Assembly: GCF_000621525.1 (NCBI RefSeq)
Contig: NZ_JHYC01000004.1
Location: forward strand, 90,829 to 154,828
Direction: 5' to 3'
DNA length: 64,000 bases
Origin: Legionella fairfieldensis ATCC 49588
Lineage (GTDB): Bacteria; Pseudomonadota; Gammaproteobacteria; Legionellales; Legionellaceae
In this document: piece after piece, positions 42,775-51,295 of the stretch
Layout of the letters: the number at the start of each line of letters is the position of its first letter
How positions within the stretch are numbered: the stretch's first letter is position 1
Translations under genes and position numbers: made by a program
The notes under the pieces: generated by a model
Databases searched by the model: none
What the model was told of the DNA's origin: nothing
What the model saw: only the letters and a program-made list of their open reading frames with translations

Positions 42775-45700
42775 TCAATAATTCCATTCTACCCAATTCC
42801 CACTGGCTAAATAATAAAGTCCACAATGTATAGGTTCCGATGAATACATTGTTAATAATCGGGCATAATCATTCACCTGTTGACGATGTTGATCTTGCGC
42901 TTTCTCATCTTCGGAACCTGTTTTAAAATCAATGATCCATCGCTTACCCTCTTCGATAAACGTTCTATCTATAATACGGGTAGTTATGATATTTTGTTCA
43001 TTAATCAGTAATGGGAATTCATTTCGTTCACCGATATGTGCTTTGATAAGCCACTGACCTACTGGATTGCGCAATAGCTGATTGATCTGTTCATACAACA
43101 GGTTGCAGGCGGTTTCCTGTTCTTCGTTAGTAAAGCCCAGGCTTTTAAAACGATTTCTTATGAAACTCCATGGAAGTTCAGTAATGGTTGGGGGATGATT
43201 GTTACAAATCCATTGCAATAATTCATGGGCTACTATGCCTGTCTGTCGAGCATTGTTATAAGATGAGACTGTAATTGATTTTCCTGCCTGAATTTTTTTA
43301 AGGGTTGAAGTATTCAGGTAAAAATCAATAGGTAGTCTTTGGATTAAAGGTAAGCTATCGGTTGTCTCCTGTTCTTGCCGCTGGTTTTCAGGCGTTAAAA
43401 ATGCCTGATTTTTTAACAAATTACGAAAGGAGCCTTTTGTTTCTTTATCGCTGTTATCAAAAAGATAAAGCCTTTTTTTGGCACGAGTTGTTGCTACATA
43501 CAAAAGACGTTGTAGTTCATAGCCTTCTTTTTCTGCGTCCAGGCGGGTAAGATAATCGTATAATAAACATTGCTCGTGATGAGCTGCTTTAATCGGTGAA
43601 ACAAGCAAGAGTTCCTCTCGATTTTTACTGGGTAATTTTAACCAGCGTAACAAAGGATTATCCCGATTCTGCGTTTTATTACTTAAACCGGGTAAAATAA
43701 CACAGTCAAATTCAAGACCTTTGGATTTGTGAATAGTCATTACCTGTAAGCGGGACGTGCTGACGCGTCTGGAATATAGTTTATTAAATTCGCGTTTGAA
43801 CTGTTCCCAATCAGATAACTGACCGGCCTCGCTAAACCTGTCTAATAATAGCCAGAACTGCTCCAAATCATTTTGCTGCATTGCATCAAGAATGTGATCC
43901 GCATGCAAACGTTTGAGAGTCGCCCTTATCCAATTAACCAGAGAATGCTGATAGCGGCAGGCGAAAGCTTCTTGCAACACAGCATGGATAAATTGGGCAC
44001 GACAACGGCCATCTTCGCTTAAATGAGTTAACTGATTGGCTTGTGACAAGGCGTGATAAATCGATTTTTTCTTATCAAAATTGGCAAACTGATAAAGATC
44101 CGGCAGAGATAAACCACAAAAAGGACTGCGTAACAGAGCGAGCCACGCCAGACGATTGGCAGGAAGAAGCAGTGCTTGTGTCAGTGACCAGATATCCCGG
44201 AGATGAGGGAGAGTGGATAAAAGTTCAATTTCTACTCCCTGAAAAGGAATTTCACGCTCACGTAATCCAGCAATAATTGCACTGAGTTGACTCCGGGAGC
44301 GTACAAGAATAGCGATATGATCATTGGGATTGTTTGCTAACTCCTGAGCGGTTAATTCTACTAAAGCATGAGCTTCTTGCCGACTGTCAGGAAATTGCCA
44401 GGCTTTGACAAAACTGTTCTCATTGTCCTCATGAATGGTGGTTGATGGGTGAAAAGAAATCGCACCTGATTCAATATCGTCCTGGTGAGGAAAAATAGTT
44501 TTAAATTGGTTATTCACCCAATTGACCAGGACTGGCGCGGAGCGAAAGTTGCAACACAATTCTATAGCGGCAAGATGAACAGGGCCTATACCTTCTTGCC
44601 GGGCTTTTAGAAAAAGGCCCACTTCGGCTTGACGAAAACGGTAAATGGACTGCATGGGATCACCGACAATAAACAAGGTTTTCCCATCATCTGCTTGCCA
44701 GCCTTGTACCAATTTGCTAATTAACTGAAATTGTTGAATAGAAGTGTCCTGAAATTCATCAATTAATAAATGATGAATAGTATTATCCATATAAAGCGCT
44801 AAATCCGTAGGGTGTTCTTCATCACCTAATGCAAGGAGTGCCTGTTGGGAAATCTCACTAAAATCCACTTCGTTTTTTTCATTAAAGATCAGCTGCAAAT
44901 GAGCAACAAGCAGAGGGGAGAGGATAAATAAGGCTTGTAAGACCCGCCATTGCTCCGGATTATAGTCAGGTGGAGGGAGATTTTTAACTTTTAATAGCGC
45001 ATCCAGAAATTCAGGATTGTTATCAAGTACGGCAAAAAGTGCTTTACTGTTTGTTTTAAGATCGTCATACAATTTATCATCACAAACACCTCGTTTGAGG
45101 CCCACACGGTGATCAAAACTTTTTCTTAATTTATTCTCTGAGGTAAGCAGTAAAGAAGATAAACTTGCGGCAATATGGCGATCCATTTGTTGAAAAGTTT
45201 GCCAATTACGTAGCCTGTAACGGGAGGACTCAGGATCTGCTTCAATACAAGCCATTTGACGTGCGAGAAAACATAATGTATCACGATAATCCGCAGGGAT
45301 GCTTTGTTGAAAGCGCATTAACTCATGTTGCTCAATGAAGGCAAGCATTTGTTCATAGTAAGTTTTATCCCGCTCGCGAGCTGTATAAAGAGAGGGTAAC
45401 CACTGTTCGCGGTTAGCTAACATACTACTTAATAAATCCAGTAATTTATCCTGACGATTATCCAGGTGTTCCAGCAAGTGTTTTAAAGGGGGATGTAACG
45501 TTTCATCGTCCAGTGCATAAGCCAGGCAGGCTCTGGCTGCTTCCTGATAAAGACTGAGAGGATTATCGCTAATTTGAGCGTAGGAAACTGGTCGGTCTTG
45601 CAAAGGAATAGCCTGGCTTAAGGTTTGACAAAGTGAGTCAATAGTAACAATTCGTAAGCGTCCCGGTTGCTTAAGAATTTGCCAGCCTTGTTCTTGTGAA

Positions 45701-45990
45701 TGCCTTAAAGCCTCCGCGGCATAACGATAAGTCTGGGCCTGGTGAGCGGAATTGGCTTGTGCACCAGCAGCCACATTTTGTAAGGTTGATAAAATACGTT
45801 CCCGCATTTCACTGGCTGCTTTACGGGTAAAGGTCAAAGCAATAATTTGCTCTGGCGCTTTTACAGTATTGAGTAATCTTAAAAAACGCTGGGTTAGAAT
45901 TTCTGTTTTGCCTGAACCTGCCGGGGCCTGTACAATAAAAGATTGGTGTGGATCAGTAGCTTGTGCGCGTTGTTGACTGTCTTTAAGCAT
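42775..45990 (-). CDS. AddA/UvrD-type helicase-nuclease (RecBCD/AddAB-like subunit)
   Basis: 1071 residues from the ATG at 45990 (MLKDSQQRAQATDPHQSFIV); an in-frame GTG lies 12 codons upstream within lysAC. SF1A helicase motifs are Walker A QAPAGSGKTEILTQRFL (residues 21-37), LTFTRKAASEMRERIL, Walker B HLLIDEFQDTSIQQF, GDPMQSIYRFRQAEV, and VMTIHKSKGLEFDCVI with LLYVATTRAKKRLYLFD near the end. The final 150 residues are a PD-(D/E)XK nuclease (WIIDFKTGSEDEK). It should unwind and process double-strand DNA ends. Its AddB partner is not in the window. It starts next to the end of lysAC. Confidence 0.9.
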   Translation of the reverse strand: MLKDSQQRAQATDPHQSFIVQAPAGSGKTEILTQRFLRLLNTVKAPEQIIALTFTRKAASEMRERILSTLQNVAAGAQANSAHQAQTYRYAAEALRHSQEQGWQILKQPGRLRIVTIDSLCQTLSQAIPLQDRPVSYAQISDNPLSLYQEAARACLAYALDDETLHPPLKHLLEHLDNRQDKLLDLLSSMLANREQWLPSLYTARERDKTYYEQMLAFIEQHELMRFQQSIPADYRDTLCFLARQMACIEADPESSRYRLRNWQTFQQMDRHIAASLSSLLLTSENKLRKSFDHRVGLKRGVCDDKLYDDLKTNSKALFAVLDNNPEFLDALLKVKNLPPPDYNPEQWRVLQALFILSPLLVAHLQLIFNEKNEVDFSEISQQALLALGDEEHPTDLALYMDNTIHHLLIDEFQDTSIQQFQLISKLVQGWQADDGKTLFIVGDPMQSIYRFRQAEVGLFLKARQEGIGPVHLAAIELCCNFRSAPVLVNWVNNQFKTIFPHQDDIESGAISFHPSTTIHEDNENSFVKAWQFPDSRQEAHALVELTAQELANNPNDHIAILVRSRSQLSAIIAGLREREIPFQGVEIELLSTLPHLRDIWSLTQALLLPANRLAWLALLRSPFCGLSLPDLYQFANFDKKKSIYHALSQANQLTHLSEDGRCRAQFIHAVLQEAFACRYQHSLVNWIRATLKRLHADHILDAMQQNDLEQFWLLLDRFSEAGQLSDWEQFKREFNKLYSRRVSTSRLQVMTIHKSKGLEFDCVILPGLSNKTQNRDNPLLRWLKLPSKNREELLLVSPIKAAHHEQCLLYDYLTRLDAEKEGYELQRLLYVATTRAKKRLYLFDNSDKETKGSFRNLLKNQAFLTPENQRQEQETTDSLPLIQRLPIDFYLNTSTLKKIQAGKSITVSSYNNARQTGIVAHELLQWICNNHPPTITELPWSFIRNRFKSLGFTNEEQETACNLLYEQINQLLRNPVGQWLIKAHIGERNEFPLLINEQNIITTRIIDRTFIEEGKRWIIDFKTGSEDEKAQDQHRQQVNDYARLLTMYSSEPIHCGLYYLASGNWVEWNY

Positions 45991-45994
45991 GGGA

Positions 45995-48556
45995 TTAGTC
46001 CAGCACAATTTCTTGTGCAGGTGCACGGAGATTATAGTTGGAACTCATACAATGGCCGTAAGCGCCTGCATTGGCAATCAGAATGACATCATTTTCCTGT
46101 GTTTCAGGCAGTAAGCGATCATAGCCTAACGTATCACCTGATTCGCAAATAGGGCCTACAATATGAGCAAAATTTGTTTTTTCGTCATTTAACCGGGTTA
46201 AATTAACAATCTCATGATAAGCGCCATAAAGAGCGGGGCGCATTAGTGTATTCATTCCTGTTTCAATCCCGATAAAGTGTGTTTTTCCCTTGGTTTTACA
46301 CTGCGTCACTTTGGCAAGAATAACAGCGCTTTCGGCCACAAAAAATCGCCCGGGTTCCAGCCAGAATGATAGATGGGAAAATTGTGATTTAATAGCCATT
46401 AACGCATCATCCATGAGGTCCAGATCCAAAGCCTGCTGACCCGGTTTATCGATGATACCAAGTCCTCCTCCCAGGTTAATAATTGTTGCAAGCGGGAAAT
46501 GAGTTATTAAATCAGTCAGCATATGAGCTGTTTGTTGCCAGAGTTCAGGCGTCAAAATGCCAGAACCTGAATGGGCATGCAAACCCATCACATGGATCTT
46601 GTTTTTTTCTGTCAGCAATTTGACTTGTTCCAGATCCTGTTTCGGAATACCAAATTTTGATTCACTTCCTCCTGTGCAGACATATTTATGATGTCCCGCG
46701 CCGCTGCCAGGATCGATACGCAGTAAAATACGTTGGTTCTTAAAAAGTTCAGGCCAGCTTTCGAGTGGATAGAGGCTATCGATAGTAACGTGACAACCCG
46801 ACAAGAGAGCTGAAGCATATTCGGCTTTGGCAGCAAAATTGGGAGTAAAAAGCAAACGATTTTTATCGATGTGCGGAAATAAAGTTAAAACATGTTGCAG
46901 TTCTTCAATGGAAACACACTCAAAGCCAATACCTTTCTCGTACAGCGTTTGCAAGATAGCGGGGTGGGGATTTGCTTTGACTGCATAAAACAATTGATCG
47001 ATGGATCGGAAGGCCATGAGTTCCTCCGCCTTGGCGGCCAGTGTTTGACGATGATACACATAACAAGGTGAATGAGCTGTTGCCAGATTCAGCAATTTTT
47101 CCCTTTCCTGCTCCCACCAGGGCGTGGCTTGTAATGGAAGATTGCCGAATTCTTCTCGCCAGCTTTTGGAGTAGTAAAAACTTTGTGGATTATTTTCAAT
47201 GAGAAGCGCATGAAGTTTTTGACACAATTTATCGGCCTGAGATTCATCTACAACAAATGTCAGATTTAAATCATTTGAAGCCAGGGACATCAGGTAGACT
47301 TGTTGAGCATCGAAAACCTCCAGCGTCGGGCCAAGTTGCGGTAAAACGGTTCGAATATGATGTCCCACCAGACTTACGGCGCTACAAGGTTCAATTAATC
47401 TGGCCCGCCCAAAGCAGTTTAAATCAGCTAATAAGACATCCAACGCGCACCGTTCACGCAGTTTTGCGGTACTATCCAGCGAAAGAGTAATATTAAATTC
47501 GGAGGAAGAAAGTAAATCAACCGAAAACCCGTGGCGTTTAAATACAGCAAAGACATCGGCTAAAAAACCAACCTGTCGCCACATATGAAGCGTATCAATA
47601 GAAATTAAAACGATATTACTTTTAACCTGAATCGATTTAATAGGGGGTGCTTTGTCATCACTTTCTTGCGTAATTCTTGTGCCCGAATGATCTGGCATTC
47701 GCGTGAATTTAACGATCATGGGAATCCCTGCCTTGCGAACAGGGGGCAGGCAATTAGGATGCAGAACTTTACCCCCCATCGTGGCAATTTCCTGTGCCTC
47801 ATCATAATTTAGCTGCTTCAGGAGACGGGCGTTGGGCAGTTGATGAGGATTAGCCGTGTAGATGCCCGGTACATCAGTCCAGATTTCACAAACAGCGGCT
47901 TCCAGAATCGCAGCGAGCAAGGCCGCAGAAGTATCAGAACCGCCTCGTCCCAATAAAACGGTATCTCCCTGAGAGTTGGCGGCAAAAAAACCCTGGGTGA
48001 TAATGGCTTGAGCGCCGCTGTTAATTAATTTCTCGCGAAGCTCAGAGTTGACATCACTGTTACAGCGGGCTGCAAGATAATTGACTGTGTTATCGTCAGA
48101 CAGGTGCGTAGAAACCAGGGCTTCGCGTACATCAAACCACAAGCAATCAATTCCCTGATTATTTAAAAAGGCATGACCAAGGCGGGTTATCATTAACTCC
48201 CCCAGACTCAATACTTGTGCCCTAATTTTTGCAGAGGCTTCTTTTAATAGAGCGATACCTGTAAGCCATTGTTCCAGCTGATGAAATTCCGGGATAATAA
48301 GTGCGGGAGAAACCTTCAGGGAATTGGCTAAATCCAAATAATTTTTTTTCAGCTCCGCTTCAATATTCTGATGTTCGTTAAGAAGTGCTGCTTCGATTGC
48401 TTTTTCCAGTTTATTCGAAGCTTGAGTGAGAGCGGAACATACAATTAAAGGTTGTGTACCATTTGCTATGTGTTGTTTAGTAATGGCAGCAATATTTTCC
48501 CATGTTTCCAGAGTGGAAACACTGGTGCCACCGAATTTGGTGATAACATGTTGCAT
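45995..48556 (-). CDS. lysAC: Bifunctional aspartate kinase / diaminopimelate decarboxylase
   Basis: 853 residues from the ATG at 48556; the frame continues 12 codons upstream without a clear ribosome binding site. Residues 1 to about 455 are aspartokinase (ITKFGGTSVSTLETW, LLGRGGSDTSAALLA, TDVPGIYTANP) with ACT domains. Residues about 480-853 are PLP-dependent DAP decarboxylase: K527 in LFYAVKANPHP, HAHSGSGILTP, WLEPGRFFVAESA and CESGDTLGYDR. One chain thus holds the first and last steps of lysine synthesis, which also supplies meso-DAP metabolism. The fusion is known from Legionella and Xanthomonadaceae. It is cotranscribed or nearly so with the AddA-like gene. Confidence 0.96.
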   Translation of the reverse strand: MQHVITKFGGTSVSTLETWENIAAITKQHIANGTQPLIVCSALTQASNKLEKAIEAALLNEHQNIEAELKKNYLDLANSLKVSPALIIPEFHQLEQWLTGIALLKEASAKIRAQVLSLGELMITRLGHAFLNNQGIDCLWFDVREALVSTHLSDDNTVNYLAARCNSDVNSELREKLINSGAQAIITQGFFAANSQGDTVLLGRGGSDTSAALLAAILEAAVCEIWTDVPGIYTANPHQLPNARLLKQLNYDEAQEIATMGGKVLHPNCLPPVRKAGIPMIVKFTRMPDHSGTRITQESDDKAPPIKSIQVKSNIVLISIDTLHMWRQVGFLADVFAVFKRHGFSVDLLSSSEFNITLSLDSTAKLRERCALDVLLADLNCFGRARLIEPCSAVSLVGHHIRTVLPQLGPTLEVFDAQQVYLMSLASNDLNLTFVVDESQADKLCQKLHALLIENNPQSFYYSKSWREEFGNLPLQATPWWEQEREKLLNLATAHSPCYVYHRQTLAAKAEELMAFRSIDQLFYAVKANPHPAILQTLYEKGIGFECVSIEELQHVLTLFPHIDKNRLLFTPNFAAKAEYASALLSGCHVTIDSLYPLESWPELFKNQRILLRIDPGSGAGHHKYVCTGGSESKFGIPKQDLEQVKLLTEKNKIHVMGLHAHSGSGILTPELWQQTAHMLTDLITHFPLATIINLGGGLGIIDKPGQQALDLDLMDDALMAIKSQFSHLSFWLEPGRFFVAESAVILAKVTQCKTKGKTHFIGIETGMNTLMRPALYGAYHEIVNLTRLNDEKTNFAHIVGPICESGDTLGYDRLLPETQENDVILIANAGAYGHCMSSNYNLRAPAQEIVLD

Positions 48557-48802
48557 GGTTAATGTCCGCGCAAAAAAAGAACACATTAGCACGGGTCAAG
48601 CGGGTTTTACAAGCTATCTTTATCAAAGCAATTTGTTATTTATTTATCACAGTGATTTGTACGAATTCACTGTGAATCTTATCTGTATCATATTTGATTT
48701 TAATAGGATTTTTTTTCCTTTAATCGTTGAAAACAATTTTAATTCCTTTATTATCACTGTATTTTGCAATATTTGAGATGTATTTAATGTAAGGAGTATG
48801 GA

Positions 48803-50227
48803 GTGAAGAGCATGCAAAAACCCATTAGAACGATTGTTAGTGCAGCGGTGATGGTAGCAATGGCAAATAATGTTGCCCACGCGGGAAGCTTTTCCCTGTA
48901 CACTGAAAGCAGCGCTGCGGCAATTGGTAATTATGCGGCAGGTATAGCCGCAGAGGCAGCTGATGCTTCCACAGGTTGGTATAATCCGGCGGGTCTCTCT
49001 TTAATTCATGGTCAACAGGCCGTATCCGGTTTGGTTGGTGTATTTCCTTCATCAAAACTATCTGGTGTCAGCACCTTTTCAACACAGGGTTTTCCGGGTT
49101 TTGTACAAACTTTTCATGACCAGAAAGGGGCAAAACCGGGTTATGTGCCTTCTTTCCATTATGCTTTGCCGGTGGGTGAGAATACAACATTTGGTTTAAG
49201 TATGCTGGCTCCTTTTGGTTTGGCAACGGATTGGGGGCGCGCAGGTCCGCTTCGTTATGCTGCAACCACCAGTAATCTTTACACGGTGAATATTGCGCCG
49301 GAGGTCGGTTCACAGGTTACTGAGCATGTTGCCGTAGGTGCTGGTATTGATTTTCAATACGCACACGTCAGGTTTAATACAGTTTTAGGTTCTCCTGCCA
49401 TGTTACAGGCTTTTGGTGCTCCTCCTATGGCGCTTGATTCACTTAGTTACAACTTGGGGCATTCGTTTGGTTTTGGTTTTCATGCGGGTATCATGGGCTT
49501 ATTTAATGCTGATCATACCCGTATTGGACTAAATTATCAGTCGCAGGTACGACACCGTTTCACTGGTTATAGTTATCTGAAAGGACGTCTGGCAGATTTG
49601 ACTCCTGTTGTCACCTCTCCTCTTGACATCATTGCGGCTGATCCTGGAGCAAGATTTTATAATAATGCATTGTCCAGCAATAATATTACACTTCCTGATG
49701 TGGTTACTTTAAGTGGTTATCAGGATGTTAATGAAAATTTAGCTGTTTTGGGTTCGGTTGTTTACACGGGCTGGAAATCGTTACAGTCCATTGAATTACA
49801 ACGTGTGGCTGCTTATGCACCTGTAGCGGGTCAGGTTTTGGTCAATTCTACTACTACAGAAAACTATCGAAATACCTGGCGTTTTGCGGTAGGAGCTAAT
49901 TATCATGTGAATCAGCAGTGGATGTTGCGTGCAGGTACAGGTTATGATCAAACGCCTACGCAATATCCTGAGAGAGATATTCGGGTTCCGGATAGTAATC
50001 GTTGGGCCGCTTCTGTTGGCGCCCATTATCAGGCAAGACCAAGTCTTGGTGTTGATTTAGGTTATACTCGTTTATTTTCTATTGGAAATTCCAGAATTAA
50101 CAAGACCATTATAGCGGGTAACACGAGTACATATAATGTGAGTGCCAGAAATAAATCCTATGCTGATTTAGTCGGTGTTCAGGCAGTATGGACTCTTGAT
50201 GAGCCAGTACCTGTAGATACTAAATAA
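48803..50227 (+). CDS. OmpP1/FadL/TodX-family outer-membrane transporter
   Basis: 474 residues. I keep the GTG at 48803 because AAGGAG lies six bases upstream; an ATG three codons later is possible. The signal peptide (IRTIVSAAVMVAMANNVAHA) is followed by the FadL hatch-type N-terminus (GSFSLYTESSAAAIGNYAAG, STGWYNPAGL) with the NPA(G) motif, then alternating amphipathic strands of a 14-stranded barrel. The family imports long-chain fatty acids or other hydrophobic compounds across the outer membrane. The gene is divergent from lysAC with about 245 bases between, and appears monocistronic. Confidence 0.92.
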   Translation: MKSMQKPIRTIVSAAVMVAMANNVAHAGSFSLYTESSAAAIGNYAAGIAAEAADASTGWYNPAGLSLIHGQQAVSGLVGVFPSSKLSGVSTFSTQGFPGFVQTFHDQKGAKPGYVPSFHYALPVGENTTFGLSMLAPFGLATDWGRAGPLRYAATTSNLYTVNIAPEVGSQVTEHVAVGAGIDFQYAHVRFNTVLGSPAMLQAFGAPPMALDSLSYNLGHSFGFGFHAGIMGLFNADHTRIGLNYQSQVRHRFTGYSYLKGRLADLTPVVTSPLDIIAADPGARFYNNALSSNNITLPDVVTLSGYQDVNENLAVLGSVVYTGWKSLQSIELQRVAAYAPVAGQVLVNSTTTENYRNTWRFAVGANYHVNQQWMLRAGTGYDQTPTQYPERDIRVPDSNRWAASVGAHYQARPSLGVDLGYTRLFSIGNSRINKTIIAGNTSTYNVSARNKSYADLVGVQAVWTLDEPVPVDTK

Positions 50228-50257
50228 TTTGAGCTTGTCCGCTTTAATACCATGCTC

Positions 50258-50285
50258 GCCTCAGTGATGATAGCTGGGGCATTTT
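50258..50285 (+). terminator. Possible terminator after the FadL-type gene
   Basis: GCCTCAG (50258-50264) pairs with CTGGGGC (50274-50280) with one G-U pair and a nine-base loop, followed by ATTTT, about 30 bases past the stop. Confidence 0.35.
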
Positions 50286-50425
50286 CCTGGATAATTAATA
50301 ACAGGTTAATTTATCAACACTTGATTGACGCATTCATGTCTATTTGAGTTGGTACTAACAAGGTTTACGTACTGCGGTTTATTCCTGAGAGTTGGCCACA
50401 AAAAGTAACGATAAGCATCTGTATT

Positions 50426-50536
50426 ATTTTGAGTCATTCCCGTGAAAACGGGAATCTATTCTCGACTTACCTCATCACTTTGTCTGAGAAATGATCCCCC
50501 GTCTTTCGCGGGATGACATTAATAAAAATCAAAGGA
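50426..50536 (-). repeat. Dispersed hairpin repeat, minus-orientation copy
   Basis: Reverse complement of the element at 33636-33755. On the minus strand it reads CCTTTGATTTTTATTAATGT, CATCCCGCGAAAGACGGGGA, CAAAGTGATGAGGTAAGTCG, GAGAATAGATTCCCG and a perfect hairpin ATTCCCGTTTTCACGGGAAT. It fills part of the 446-base gap between the FadL-type gene and the small exported protein. Confidence 0.6.
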
Positions 50537-50673
50537 AGTCAAATAATTTCAAATAACTCAAGTACCCATCCAGAAGATCTCTCAGGGGCTTGTTCGCGGC
50601 ACATAGAGTTTGCAAGTGGCAATTAATATTTCAGGCTAATGAGAAGGAAGGCTTGTCTGTTACGATTATTTTA

Positions 50674-51081
50674 CTAGTCAAAAGGACTTCGTTTTTTAGT
50701 CAATGTCATTTCACCGGGTCCATTCACAACAAGAGTATAGCCATTTAGTGATAAAGACTTGGGAGTAATGTCTCCTGTTTCTATGTCAATTGTCACTTTG
50801 CCCAAGTCAACAGGATTAGGGGTATCGATTGCTACTTTAATTACAGCAGGGCATTTAGTAGCCGAGGTGTGACCATAACAAGCCATTTTCACGAAGGGCC
50901 AATCTAACAAACCATCATCATGAGCCTGAGCAGGTGCTGAGGAGGGAATGTAGCCTGCAAAATAAGTATTGGAGCGAACATTTGTGGTATTGTGAGTCAC
51001 TAAACGAGAGGGGCTTGCCGCAACTACAGGGGCACTTATAATTAAAAGGGTTATTGTCAGCGTCTTTAGTAAATTCATCAC
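50674..51081 (-). CDS. Small exported protein of unknown function
   Basis: 135 residues. A Sec signal peptide (MNLLKTLTITLLIISAPVVA, cleavage after VAA) precedes a mature part of about 113 residues with two cysteines in KMACYGHTSATKCPAV, probably a disulfide, and a beta-rich segment DLGKVTIDIETGDITPKSL. Small periplasmic or secreted proteins with this cysteine spacing occur in Legionella, but I do not recognise a named family. AGAAGTG precedes the ATG. It is isolated between the repeat-bearing gap and the F-box gene. Confidence 0.7.
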   Translation of the reverse strand: MMNLLKTLTITLLIISAPVVAASPSRLVTHNTTNVRSNTYFAGYIPSSAPAQAHDDGLLDWPFVKMACYGHTSATKCPAVIKVAIDTPNPVDLGKVTIDIETGDITPKSLSLNGYTLVVNGPGEMTLTKKRSPFD

Positions 51082-51295
51082 TTCTCCAAAAAATTCAGAT
51101 TAAATTATTTTATTGTTTGCAGACAAAACATTTAATTTTGAGCGTCAAAGCTTCCTCTCAGTTTGTTTACCGCATTTTAAGGATGGTTATTATAAACTGA
51201 ATTAATATAGGATCAACAAGGTATATAAAGCGCTGAGAATAGATATTTTCCGAGTTTAATAAATTTATCTTTATTTAACTCCCAATATTCTGCCA

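Noticed and set aside
45991..46026. GTG start of the AddA-like gene 12 codons upstream
   Set aside because: It would overlap lysAC coding sequence, and the family normally begins near MLKDSxQR.
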